Origin: Clostridium sp. CAG:768
Lineage (GTDB): Bacteria > Cyanobacteriota > Vampirovibrionia > Gastranaerophilales > Gastranaerophilaceae
Assembly (NCBI GenBank): GCA_000437435.1
Contig: FR899629.1
Coordinates: 162,137 to 226,136, forward strand
Reading direction: 5' to 3'
Length of the DNA stretch: 64,000 nucleotides
Shown: positions 40,894-49,894 of the stretch, in pieces
Layout: the number at the start of each line of letters is the position of its first letter
Numbering within the stretch: position 1 is the first letter of the stretch
Notes under the pieces: generated by a model
The model's input: only the letters and a program-made list of their open reading frames with translations
What the model was told of the DNA's origin: nothing
Databases searched by the model: none
Made by a program: the position numbers and the translations under genes

Positions 40894-41559
40894 TTACTTT
40901 ATAAATAATTTTCTACCAATCCTAAGCATTGTCGCACCGTGTTTTACTGCGATTTTGTAATCCTGGCTCATCCCCATAGACAATTCTTTTAATTTGTAAT
41001 TAAATTCTTTTTCAAGTTTCAATTTAATTTGTAAAATATCTTCAAATAAATAATTTAATTCTTCATCAGTTGCCCCTAAAGGTGCCATATTCATTAACCC
41101 GCAAATTTCAATATTAGGAAGTTCTTTTATTGAATTAAAGACCTCAAATATTTCATCTTTAGAAAATCCAAATTTTTGTTCTTCATTCGCATTATTTACT
41201 TGAAGAAGAATTTTTTGAACTATCCCAGCATTACAAGCTTCATCAGATATTACTTTTGCGAGCTTATATGAATCTACAGAGTGAATATAATCAAAATGAC
41301 CTATAACTTTTTTCACTTTATTTGTTTGAAGATGTCCGATAAAATGAAATTTTGAATTATTTTTCACATCTGTAGGAAGATTATTTATCTTCTCAATTGC
41401 CTCAATTACTCTTGATTCTGCGAAATTCCTTAATCCTGCATTATATGCATCAATCATTGCACTTTCGTCAAAATACTTTGTAACCGCTATGATATTTGGT
41501 GTATAAGGTGCGATTTCTTCCTGTATCCGTAAAAGATTTTGTCTAACTGTATTGTCCAT
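40894..41559 (-). CDS. YggS/PLPBP family pyridoxal-phosphate-binding protein
   Basis: 221 residues. The PLP lysine is Lys28 in IIAVTKYFDE. Other family blocks are NFAESRVIEAIEKI, WHFIGHLQTNK-like (FHFIGHLQTNKVKK), GLMNMAPLG and LSMGMSQDYKIAVKHGATML. These proteins control vitamin B6 and amino-acid homeostasis and have no known catalysis. It heads the yggS-sepF unit. The ribosome binding site is AGAGGTAGGATGATTATTT. Confidence 0.96.
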   Translation of the reverse strand: MDNTVRQNLLRIQEEIAPYTPNIIAVTKYFDESAMIDAYNAGLRNFAESRVIEAIEKINNLPTDVKNNSKFHFIGHLQTNKVKKVIGHFDYIHSVDSYKLAKVISDEACNAGIVQKILLQVNNANEEQKFGFSKDEIFEVFNSIKELPNIEICGLMNMAPLGATDEELNYLFEDILQIKLKLEKEFNYKLKELSMGMSQDYKIAVKHGATMLRIGRKLFIK

Positions 41560-41873
41560 AAATAATCATCCTACCTCTACAAGAAGTTGAATATATTATT
41601 AATTGTACTCTATACATCTAAGGTGGACAACTTTTTTATTTTAAACCGTTCCTCCGCTTTTAAATTTTCCCCGAAACCATGATGATGACATGTTTTCAGC
41701 TAATTTTACATTTCTTCAAGTTTGGTTAATATTTTGTAATATTGTCTCTTTTAGGGCATGCTTTTTAGTATTTTTACCACACACCTGATGTATATTCATA
41801 GAATAAACTACATTTTCACATATTTTATCCTTTAAATGCATGAGATTTTTTGATTTTTTTAAAGAAATCTGTA
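41560..41873. other. Gene-free gap between the YggS-family gene and the TPR-glycosyltransferase gene
   Basis: Divergent intergenic region of about 325 bases. Apart from the ribosome binding site of the minus gene and the promoter at its right edge, I see only AT-rich sequence and no convincing hairpin, repeat or RNA gene. Confidence 0.6.
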
Positions 41874-41879
41874 TATAAT
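41850..41879 (+). promoter_or_regulatory. Promoter giving an apparently leaderless mRNA
   Basis: TTGATT (41850-41855), an 18-base spacer and TATAAT (41874-41879). Only five bases (CGATT) separate the -10 box from the ATG at 41885, so transcription should start at about the A of the ATG. There is no Shine-Dalgarno. Confidence 0.65.
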
Positions 41880-41884
41880 CGATT

Positions 41885-43354
41885 ATGGATATTTTAGAAA
41901 AAGAAAAATTTAATAAAGCTTTTAAATTACACTCTGATGGAATATTAGAGCAAGCAGAAACTGTTTATAACGAAATATTAGGAGAAAACCCTAAGAATGC
42001 AGAAGTTTTAAACTTATTAGGAGTTTTAAAATTATCACAAAACAAATTAGAAGAAGCTGAAACATTTATTACAAAAGCTTTATCTATAAAAAAGGATACT
42101 TACTTCTATGAAAATTTAGCAAAAGTGTATGAAGCCAAAAAAGATGTTACAAAAGAAATAGAAATTCTTGAAGAAGCTATTAATACACTAACTTGCGGGT
42201 TTGAAATATACTTCTTATTAGGACTTGCGTATAAAAACAATATAGAATACGAAAAAGCTGAAAAAGCATATCTTAAAGCTATAGAAATTAACCCGAAATC
42301 AGAAAAAGCTTGTTATAACTTAGCGAGTCTGTATCTATTTTTAAATAACCCGCAAAAAGCAATAGAATATTTTCAAAAATGTCATGAAATAAACCCTGAA
42401 GACAAAGAAGTTTTATATTTCTTATCATTAGGCTATTTAAGAATAAAAGATTACCAAACAGGACTAAAATATTTTGAAAACAGACTATGCAGAAATACTG
42501 CAATTATATCTCAGCAAGTAACATATCCAAATATCCTAAAAAAAGCTCCAATATGGCAGGGCGAAGATATTTCTGATAAAACATTATACACATACTATGA
42601 AGCCGGATTTGGCGATATGATTATGTTTGCAAGATATTTACCTGAACTGCAAAAAAGATGTAAAAAAATAATTCTAAAACCTCAAAAAGCTTTAGTACAA
42701 CTATTTAAAGATAATTTCCCTGACGTAGAAATTATGAATTTATTTTACGAAGAAGACAAAATCAATTTTGATGTCCATCTTCCTTTTTTTAGCCTTCCAT
42801 ACGTTTTAGGGCTTAATAATGAAGAAGTATTTATGCATCACGATAAATATTTAAAAGCTGTACCTGAAAAAGTTCAGTATTATAAAGAAAACTTCTTTAA
42901 CAATGATAAATTTAAAATCGCAATAAAATGGCAAGGGAACACTTATTACGAAACAGATAGGGTAATAAATGTAGAAGCTTTTGCCCCACTATTTGACCTC
43001 ACAAATGTAAAAATATATTCAGCTCAGACATTTGAAGGTTCTGAAGAATTTGAAAAATTATCTTCAAAATACGATATAACTGATTTAGCAAGCAGTTTTA
43101 AGAATTTTTCAGACACAGCAGGGGCTTTAGAAAATGTTGACCTTGTAATATGTAGTGACACTTCTTTAGCTCACCTTGCAGGAGCCATGGGTAAACCTTG
43201 CATTGTACTGTTACCTTACAACTACAACTGGAGATGGCACATGGATTTAACTCACTGCGACTGGTATGACAGCGTTAAGTTATTCCGCTTAGGCAAAAAA
43301 GAAACTTGGAATGAATTAATGCTGAGAGTAGTTAATTCTTTGAATATAAAATAG
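41885..43354 (+). CDS. TPR protein fused to a family 9-like glycosyltransferase domain
   Basis: 489 residues. Residues 5 to about 195 are five or six TPRs (GILEQAETVYNEILGENPKN, IEYEKAEKAYLKAIEINPKS). Residues 230-485 resemble the ADP-heptose/GT9 transferase fold. The segments are YEAGFGDMIMFARYLPEL, FKIAIKWQGN and VDLVICSDTSLAHLAGAMGK, with WRWHMD near the end. Such fusions are common in bacteria and likely act in glycan or protein glycosylation. The acceptor is unknown. The start is the leaderless ATG. Confidence 0.88.
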   Translation: MDILEKEKFNKAFKLHSDGILEQAETVYNEILGENPKNAEVLNLLGVLKLSQNKLEEAETFITKALSIKKDTYFYENLAKVYEAKKDVTKEIEILEEAINTLTCGFEIYFLLGLAYKNNIEYEKAEKAYLKAIEINPKSEKACYNLASLYLFLNNPQKAIEYFQKCHEINPEDKEVLYFLSLGYLRIKDYQTGLKYFENRLCRNTAIISQQVTYPNILKKAPIWQGEDISDKTLYTYYEAGFGDMIMFARYLPELQKRCKKIILKPQKALVQLFKDNFPDVEIMNLFYEEDKINFDVHLPFFSLPYVLGLNNEEVFMHHDKYLKAVPEKVQYYKENFFNNDKFKIAIKWQGNTYYETDRVINVEAFAPLFDLTNVKIYSAQTFEGSEEFEKLSSKYDITDLASSFKNFSDTAGALENVDLVICSDTSLAHLAGAMGKPCIVLLPYNYNWRWHMDLTHCDWYDSVKLFRLGKKETWNELMLRVVNSLNIK

Positions 43355-43386
43355 CAAAAAATATATTGTTCAAACTTAAACTAAAC

Positions 43387-44334
43387 ATGAATAATATAAC
43401 TATTTGTGTATTAAATCATTCTAAAAACATACCATTCTTTGGAAACAGCCAGCAGTTTAGAAAAGAATATTCTCAAAAAGTACAAAAAAATCAATTATCA
43501 GAAACAAATATTTCAAATCTACAAGGACTCACAAAGCTATTCTCAAATGAAGGTCTAACCTATAATGATACTTTGAAAGCTGCAAAAAAGAACCCATTTA
43601 TGTTATTTCATAAACCGGAAACAATGGAATATAACATAAAAGAAATTGTCAAAAGGTTTCAAGGATTTGGGCTTACTAATGAAAAATATTTAAAATGCGC
43701 ACTAAATCAAAGTGTATTATTCTCAATTTCTCCAAACACCGTTGAAAGAAACATAAATGAAACTGTTAAATTTTTTGAAAAAGATGGGCTTTCAACTGAA
43801 AAATATCTAAATTGTGCAGAGTTAAATCCTTCTATATTTACGTTAAAACCACAAACAATAAAAAACAAAATATTTCAAATTGCTAAAAAAATAAATATCC
43901 CGACAGATGAAATTCTTCATCTCTTTCTAAAACAACCATACTTATTTGCTTGCAGTGAAAAAGAAACTATCAAAAAATTCGAAATATTCAAATACATTGA
44001 AGAAAACAAGTATTTTGATCAAAAAAAATCACTACCAGACTTAGATGAATTTAACAAATCAATTTTAAGAAAAAAATATACGAACTCAACAAATACTTGT
44101 TTTATGCAGCTGCTTCGAAACAAAATTTCCAATAACCTAAAAAAAGGAACAAAATTACCTCATTTCAATCTTGAAAATAGCTTAAAAAATTTTATTATAT
44201 TCAATCAAAACAATAAAATTGGATTTACAATACTTGACGGCAAATATGCTGATGATTTTATTAAATTTGCAGCCAAATTATCAAGATCAGTAATCCATAA
44301 AAATATATTCCAAATAACAACTATAGTAAAATAG
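43387..44334 (+). CDS. mTERF-like helical repeat protein, unknown function
   Basis: About 315 residues from the ATG at 43387 (a TTG 21 bases earlier is possible; neither has a good Shine-Dalgarno). Residues 50-200 hold four repeats of about 36-39 residues with the pattern GLT..YLK.A...P.LF...P.T...NI.E.VK.F. Examples are GLTNEKYLKCALNQSVLFSI and GLSTEKYLNCAELNPSIFTL. This spacing of Pro, Leu and Gly resembles mitochondrial transcription terminator (mTERF) motifs. The N-terminus has IPFFGNSQQ, another Phe-x-Gly. The C-terminal 110 residues are basic. It follows the TPR-glycosyltransferase gene by 32 bases. Confidence 0.75.
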   Translation: MNNITICVLNHSKNIPFFGNSQQFRKEYSQKVQKNQLSETNISNLQGLTKLFSNEGLTYNDTLKAAKKNPFMLFHKPETMEYNIKEIVKRFQGFGLTNEKYLKCALNQSVLFSISPNTVERNINETVKFFEKDGLSTEKYLNCAELNPSIFTLKPQTIKNKIFQIAKKINIPTDEILHLFLKQPYLFACSEKETIKKFEIFKYIEENKYFDQKKSLPDLDEFNKSILRKKYTNSTNTCFMQLLRNKISNNLKKGTKLPHFNLENSLKNFIIFNQNNKIGFTILDGKYADDFIKFAAKLSRSVIHKNIFQITTIVK

Positions 44335-44335
44335 C

Positions 44336-45211
44336 TTATTTAACTTTTTGGAATATCATTACATATTCGTGCTTAAAGATGAAGAAGCCACCTGCTAGTG
44401 CTCTATATCGCCATAAATTAGCAGTTTTACCCTTTGCACGTTCATTCCCTTGAATATCTTTTACAATGATTCCTTTTAGCCTAAAACCTAAATTCATCAT
44501 TCTTGCCATACATTCAAAACCTAGAGGCTGTACTTCGGAATTTTTATAACTGTCACCAATAATTAATGCTGCAAAACGACCTTTTTCAAGCATATCGTAA
44601 CCATTTTTTGCAACTTTTGCAAACAAATCATAAAATTCTTCAGTAGATTCACAGTTAGATAAATCTTCTTTTTTATCAGAAAACTTGATAATATCATCAT
44701 AAGGCGGATGAAGAATTAAGAATTGAGCTTTTTCTTCTCTCATAATATCAAGACTTGCCTGAACTTTTTCTTTCGCTTCTTCTGAAGCAGAATCCGCACA
44801 AATAATACGAACATCTGTTACTAATTGTTTTGGTGTAAATTTTTGAGATACACTCTCTGCTAATTCATCTTTTAATTCAACACCAATACATCTTCTGCCC
44901 ATATTAACAGCTTCAATTCCAGATGTTCCTGAGCCGAAAAATAAATCTAGTACAACATCATTTTTCTTTGTAAATCTTTCATATAATTGTTGAGCGATTT
45001 GAGGAATATAATTTCCATGATATTCGTTTGAATGTCCACCTTCTCTCAAGCGACTTGGAAATTCCCACAATGTATCAGTTTTTACATGGTCATATGCTTT
45101 CCAGTTATTCAAATCAATATCGCTATATTTAGTTGTTTTGACAGGTTTTACAACCTGCAAATCTGCTTTTTTTGAAGGTTTTAATTTTGTATTAATTCTC
45201 GCTCTTACCAA
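44336..45211 (-). CDS. Orphan DNA methyltransferase (N4-cytosine or N6-adenine type)
   Basis: 291 residues. The SAM-binding motif I is VVLDLFFGSGTSGIEAV and the catalytic motif IV LILHPPYDDI, in that order. The family end EYVMIFQK is present. No restriction endonuclease is adjacent, so it is an orphan or regulatory methyltransferase, and its target is not predictable by eye. The start is TTG at 45211, preceded by AGGGAGATATAGAC. It is convergent with the mTERF-like gene with a one-base gap and no terminator. Confidence 0.9.
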   Translation of the reverse strand: MVRARINTKLKPSKKADLQVVKPVKTTKYSDIDLNNWKAYDHVKTDTLWEFPSRLREGGHSNEYHGNYIPQIAQQLYERFTKKNDVVLDLFFGSGTSGIEAVNMGRRCIGVELKDELAESVSQKFTPKQLVTDVRIICADSASEEAKEKVQASLDIMREEKAQFLILHPPYDDIIKFSDKKEDLSNCESTEEFYDLFAKVAKNGYDMLEKGRFAALIIGDSYKNSEVQPLGFECMARMMNLGFRLKGIIVKDIQGNERAKGKTANLWRYRALAGGFFIFKHEYVMIFQKVK

Positions 45212-45332
45212 GTCTATATCTCCCTATAAAAAATTTTCTCTTTATAGCATCTTATAGAAATGTTTCAAATTTGTAATCAAACATTTAGATGAATTTGTGT
45301 TTGTTGTAGATTGAAAAATAGATGGAGGTATG

Positions 45333-46355
45333 ATGTTCGAGGGAGCATTTACACTAAGCGATTTTTATAGAATAGCAGGATTTTTACTTTCAATGTACGC
45401 CTGCGTATCAAACGATATTATTCAAACTTTAGGTACTTTTTTAAGTGCCAACAAGAAAACCCCTTTTTATTATTTATGGGCATTTTCTGTTATAGTTTTA
45501 GTTTTAACAATTGGAATAGGCTGGGTAGTCAATGACGGTGATATGTCATTCGGGCTTTTAACAAGAATTCCGGTAACTGAAAATTATACATTTTTATACT
45601 TGCTACCACCTATTATTTTAATTCTTTTAACAAGATGGGGAATTCCAGTTGCAACAACTTTTTTAGTTCTGAGTGTATTTTCAGTAAGCGATGTATCTGT
45701 TATTTGGATGATGCTTACAAAATCTGTACTCGGATATGTCATAGCATTTATTGTAGCAATTATTATTTACAATATCATTGGACGTCCTGTTGAAAGATAT
45801 TTTTACTATACACAAAAACGCTCTGGGGATACTAAAATCTCAAAATGGTGGATGGTTGCAAAATGGTGTTCTACAGCATTCATCTGGTCACAATGGTTAA
45901 TGCAGGATTCTGCAAAATTATTCATTTACCTGCCTAGAAAAGCGTCCATTTGGGAATTATTATTTGTACTTGTATGTTTCACAATATTCTTAGGAATACT
46001 TACATACAAACGAGGCGGTGATATTCAAAAAATCGTTAAAATGAAAACAAATGTACAAGATCCTCGTTCCGCAACTATTATTGATATTATTTACGCATTT
46101 TTATTAATGTATTTTATAAACCTAAACAATGTTCCAATGTCTACGACTTGGGTATTCATAGGACTTTTAGCAGGTAGAGAAATTGCTCTGTACCAAAGAT
46201 TAAGATTTGAATCACCTAAAAAAATGTATAAACACATTATCAAAGACTTGTACAAAGTAACATTAGGTTTGATTGTATCAATTGTTGTTGTAGTACTATT
46301 AACTCAATTTGATTATGTAAAACATTTCTTTTTCTCTCACTTCATAGGAGGCTAA
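45333..46355 (+). CDS. PiT/PHO4-like integral membrane protein
   Basis: About 340 residues with roughly nine or ten membrane helices. SNDIIQTLGTFLSANKKTP near the N-terminus and NVPMSTTWVFIGLLAGREIA near the C-terminus match the two inverted half-signatures of phosphate permeases (ND...G and PVSTT). Typical PiT has ND..N..G; here the second Asn is replaced. It may transport phosphate or a related anion. The start is ATGTTCGAG at 45333 (or the ATG three bases earlier); ribosome binding site GATGGAGGT. mutL starts one base after its stop. Confidence 0.65.
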   Translation: MFEGAFTLSDFYRIAGFLLSMYACVSNDIIQTLGTFLSANKKTPFYYLWAFSVIVLVLTIGIGWVVNDGDMSFGLLTRIPVTENYTFLYLLPPIILILLTRWGIPVATTFLVLSVFSVSDVSVIWMMLTKSVLGYVIAFIVAIIIYNIIGRPVERYFYYTQKRSGDTKISKWWMVAKWCSTAFIWSQWLMQDSAKLFIYLPRKASIWELLFVLVCFTIFLGILTYKRGGDIQKIVKMKTNVQDPRSATIIDIIYAFLLMYFINLNNVPMSTTWVFIGLLAGREIALYQRLRFESPKKMYKHIIKDLYKVTLGLIVSIVVVVLLTQFDYVKHFFFSHFIGG

Positions 46356-46356
46356 T

Positions 46357-48141
46357 ATGGCTAGAATTCAACAGTTATCAAAGCATTTAATAAACCAAAT
46401 TGCAGCGGGAGAAGTAATTGAAAGACCGGCATCTGTTGTAAAAGAACTTGTAGAAAACTCTGTTGATGCAGGCTCATCTAAAATAAGCATTGAAATTAAT
46501 AATGATTGTAGAGATATAAGAGTTGCAGATAACGGCTGCGGAATTCACCCTGATGATATTATGCTTGCTTTCTCAAAACATGCAACAAGCAAAATTACGT
46601 CAGATGAAGATTTATTCAATATTCATACTCTCGGATTTAGAGGGGAAGCTCTATCAAGTATTATTTCTATTTCAAAATTAACTTGTACCACAAGAACCGC
46701 TGATTTTGATACAGGTACAAAAGTTAAATGTGAGAATTCTGAAGTAAAGCAAGTTGAGACTGGCTGTGCAGTAGGCACAATTATGGATATAAAAGACCTC
46801 TTTTACAATCTTCCTGCACGTTTAAAATTCTTAAAAAGTTCCAATACTGAATTTTCTTATATTCAAGAACTCGTTCAAGCAATAGCTCTTGCACATCCTG
46901 AATGTTCTTTTGAACTTAAAAAGAACGGAAAAACAATGCTTAAAACAGCTGGGCAAAATAACCTTTTACAAACAATAAAAGAAGTTTACTCAGCAGATGT
47001 AATAGCGAATTTAAAAGAAGTCTTAAAAACTGACAATCTTGCAGGCTTAAAAATATCAGGATATGTAAGTACCCCTGATTATACTCGTTCAAGCAAAAAA
47101 AGTTATCATATCTACATAAATTCAAGAACGGTTAAATGTCCGATTTTCCAAAAAGCAATAGATACAGCTTATAAAAGTCTTATTGCAAACGGGAAATATC
47201 CTTTTGTGGTATTGAATTTAGAAATTCCACCATCAGATGTTGATGTGAATGTCCACCCGACAAAAAAAGAAGTAAGATACAAAAATACAAACCAAATATT
47301 CAATTTTATCTACACTTCAATTCAAGCTGGACTTGCAAATTATGTTGAAAAAAATACAATTAATCCGCAACAATATACTCCAAATGAAAATTTTCAACAA
47401 AACAATATTATTGATTTTGTTCAGCCAAAAATGGAACAATCTGGAGATATTTTCTTTGATAAGCAAGACGATACAATCTATGTATCTGATAAATTAATGG
47501 AGCGAGAAACCAAAGAATTAGAAAAAACTCAAATTGAACAAACAGAACAAAAACAATTTTTTGTACCAGTTGAAAAGGAGACTGAACCAGAAGAAAATAT
47601 TGTAGGGCAATACAAAAACACATATATTCTTGTAGAAAAAGAAGACGGACTTGAAATAGTTGACCAACACATAGCAGAAGAAAGATACATCTATGAAAAA
47701 TTGATGTCTGAAAAAAATATTGTATCTCAAATGCTTTTTGTATCAGACGTTGTACCTGTATCAAGTTCTGAAGCAGAACTTATAAAAGAAAACATTGATA
47801 AATTTGAAAAATTCGGATATGGAATAGAATTTTTGAAAGATAATGAACTTATTTTCCGCAAAGTTCCACAAATGATTGCAAAAGTAAATCCTAAAGAAAT
47901 TTTAGCAGACATTTTAGAAAATATAGACGGAAACATTGACAGATTAGAAGAAAAAATTCTAATCACAACCTCTTGCAAAGCATCAGTAAAAGCCGGTCAA
48001 AAGCTTTCAACTTGGCAAATGCAAGAAATTATCAAAAAATGGCGTACAACAAAAATGCCATACACTTGTCCTCATGGTCGTCCAATTGTAAAATTCTTCC
48101 CGCATAAAGAAATTGCAGGATTTTTCCAAAGGAATTTCTAA
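46357..48141 (+). CDS. mutL: DNA mismatch repair protein MutL
   Basis: 594 residues. The N-terminal GHKL ATPase has IAAGEVIERPASVVKELVEN, VADNGCGI and TLGFRGEALSSI. After a Glu/Gln linker, the C-terminal dimerisation domain contains the endonuclease motif DQHIAEERYIYE (DQHA-x2-E-x4-E with A to I) and CPHGRPIVKFF. It is therefore a nicking-type MutL. mutS is not in the window. Ribosome binding site GGAGGCTAAT. Since mismatch repair affects homopolymer stability, it is relevant to the G10 tracts. Confidence 0.97.
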   Translation: MARIQQLSKHLINQIAAGEVIERPASVVKELVENSVDAGSSKISIEINNDCRDIRVADNGCGIHPDDIMLAFSKHATSKITSDEDLFNIHTLGFRGEALSSIISISKLTCTTRTADFDTGTKVKCENSEVKQVETGCAVGTIMDIKDLFYNLPARLKFLKSSNTEFSYIQELVQAIALAHPECSFELKKNGKTMLKTAGQNNLLQTIKEVYSADVIANLKEVLKTDNLAGLKISGYVSTPDYTRSSKKSYHIYINSRTVKCPIFQKAIDTAYKSLIANGKYPFVVLNLEIPPSDVDVNVHPTKKEVRYKNTNQIFNFIYTSIQAGLANYVEKNTINPQQYTPNENFQQNNIIDFVQPKMEQSGDIFFDKQDDTIYVSDKLMERETKELEKTQIEQTEQKQFFVPVEKETEPEENIVGQYKNTYILVEKEDGLEIVDQHIAEERYIYEKLMSEKNIVSQMLFVSDVVPVSSSEAELIKENIDKFEKFGYGIEFLKDNELIFRKVPQMIAKVNPKEILADILENIDGNIDRLEEKILITTSCKASVKAGQKLSTWQMQEIIKKWRTTKMPYTCPHGRPIVKFFPHKEIAGFFQRNF

Positions 48142-48169
48142 AAAAGAAGCTCTAATGAGCTTCTTTTTT
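48140..48169. terminator. Bidirectional terminator between mutL and DAHP synthase
   Basis: AAAAAAGAAGCTC-TAAT-GAGCTTCTTTTTT is a strong hairpin between two convergent stops and overlaps the DAHP synthase stop codon. Confidence 0.9.
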
Positions 48170-49217
48170 AATCTACATTTACTGATAAACAAGTCTTTTC
48201 ATAATGTAATCTGTTATTAAACTGATTAATTCGACCCATAACTTCCTTAAACATTGGAATAGGCAAACTCTGTTTACCATCTGATAGAGCATTTTCAGGA
48301 TCATGGTGTACTTCAATCATAATACCATCTGCACCAACTACAAGTCCTGCTTTCGCCATAGGTTCAATTAAATATCTTTGTCCAGTACCATGACTTGGAT
48401 CAACAATTATAGGCAAATGAGAATATTTTTTGATAACAGGAATTGATGCTATATCCATTACATTACGAGTAAATGCGCTATCAAAGCTTCTTATTCCTCG
48501 TTCACATAGTATTACATTTGGATTACCGTTATACATAATATGTTCCGCTGCAAGTAAAAATTCTCTAATTGTGCTTGCTAAACCTCTTTTTAAAATAACA
48601 GGTTTTCTGCATCTACCTACTGCATGCAATAATTTAAAGTTTTGAACATTTCTGGCTCCAATTTGCAATACATCAACATATTCGCACATCATATCCAAAT
48701 CAGAAGCGTCCATTACCTCTGATACTGTCAAAAGACCAGTTTCTTCACTTGCTCTTTTTAAATATTTTAATGCTTTTTCGCCATAACCTTGGAAATCATA
48801 CGGAGAAGTTCTAGGCTTAAACGCGCCACCACGCAAGAATTCACAACCCATTTCTTTTGCGGCTAAAGCAACTTTAATAAGTCCGTCATAATCTTCTTCT
48901 ACAGAACATGGACCTACCATTGATACCGGTTTATTGTCTCCTCCGATTTTTACACCATTTGCAAATTCTATTACCGTATCATCAGCTTTTCTATCTCTTG
49001 ATGCTAATCTAAAAGGTTCTCTAATTACTTTTACCTCTTTTACACCATCAAAAGCTGCAACTCTACCTGGAGTAACTGTTGTTTTATCTCCAATTGCATC
49101 TATTACAGAATGTACCTGACCTTGATTAAATCTGATATCAAAGCCATTATCTTTCAAAAAATCAATTACACGTTGAATTTGAACTTTGGTAGCATTACGC
49201 TCCATAATTATAATCAT
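48168..49217 (-). CDS. aroF: 3-deoxy-7-phosphoheptulonate (DAHP) synthase, type I beta
   Basis: 349 residues. An N-terminal ferredoxin-like regulatory domain (MIIIMERNATKVQIQRVIDF) precedes the barrel: SMVGPCSVE, FLRGGAFKPRTSPYDFQG, QIGARNVQNF, VILKRGL, ILCERGIRSF and IIVDPSHGTG. It condenses PEP and erythrose 4-phosphate in the first step of the shikimate pathway. The N-terminal extension is typical of feedback-regulated I-beta enzymes. Ribosome binding site AGGAGAAAACT. The gene symbol is the usual one for this type. Confidence 0.94.
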   Translation of the reverse strand: MIIIMERNATKVQIQRVIDFLKDNGFDIRFNQGQVHSVIDAIGDKTTVTPGRVAAFDGVKEVKVIREPFRLASRDRKADDTVIEFANGVKIGGDNKPVSMVGPCSVEEDYDGLIKVALAAKEMGCEFLRGGAFKPRTSPYDFQGYGEKALKYLKRASEETGLLTVSEVMDASDLDMMCEYVDVLQIGARNVQNFKLLHAVGRCRKPVILKRGLASTIREFLLAAEHIMYNGNPNVILCERGIRSFDSAFTRNVMDIASIPVIKKYSHLPIIVDPSHGTGQRYLIEPMAKAGLVVGADGIMIEVHHDPENALSDGKQSLPIPMFKEVMGRINQFNNRLHYEKTCLSVNVD

Positions 49218-49281
49218 AGTTTTCTCCTATTTTTAATAATCGGCAAAAATAAGTGTACCACGAACAATTTATCTTAACAAA

Positions 49282-49884
49282 TTATTTTATTTCACTCTTA
49301 ATCTTTTTTAGCAAACTCTCTGCAGGGAAATAATCAGGTAGAATCTTTATACAATCCTCTAATGCTTTTTGTGCTTTTTCAATTTGATTATTATTGTAAT
49401 AAATATAAGCTAACAAATAATGTAGTTCAGGATCATGATAAAAATAACTCTTTGCTCTATCTAAAAAAAACATTCCTTGCTCTAAATAACCGTTATTATA
49501 TAATACACGACCGATAAACTTATGAACTTCAGGATTTATGGTAAACATAAAATCAGCATACCTTACAATTTTTTCAACATAATCACCCTTAAAATAGTGA
49601 ATCAAAATATTCAAATCTATCTCTAAAAAATTTCTCAACTCAAAATAAGACGGATATTCCCTTACATTTGCCTCAATCATTGAAATCATAAAACAAGCCC
49701 AATGAGCTCGAATATCATTATTTTTTATTGCACTAAACAAATTTTTTGCTTTTTCTAGATTATCAGACAAAAGTTCATAATAAGCATTCTCTAAAATATA
49801 CCCCTTTTTAACGAAAAATTGCTGACAGTCATAATCTAATTCTGTCAACAATTCTTCTTTAGCTTTTTTATAATCTAGAATCAT
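49282..49884 (-). CDS. TPR-like cytoplasmic protein
   Basis: 200 residues, all helical with degenerate TPRs; the clearest is YYNNNQIEKAQKALEDCIKI near the end. No signal peptide. It starts 10 bases after the upstream TPR gene, without a clear Shine-Dalgarno (likely coupled). It probably acts with that protein. Function unknown. Confidence 0.75.
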   Translation of the reverse strand: MILDYKKAKEELLTELDYDCQQFFVKKGYILENAYYELLSDNLEKAKNLFSAIKNNDIRAHWACFMISMIEANVREYPSYFELRNFLEIDLNILIHYFKGDYVEKIVRYADFMFTINPEVHKFIGRVLYNNGYLEQGMFFLDRAKSYFYHDPELHYLLAYIYYNNNQIEKAQKALEDCIKILPDYFPAESLLKKIKSEIK

Positions 49885-49894
49885 AATAAAATTA

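Noticed and set aside
47408..47764. Minus-strand frames inside mutL
   Set aside because: Antisense frames with biased composition (Phe/Leu-rich), no start signals.
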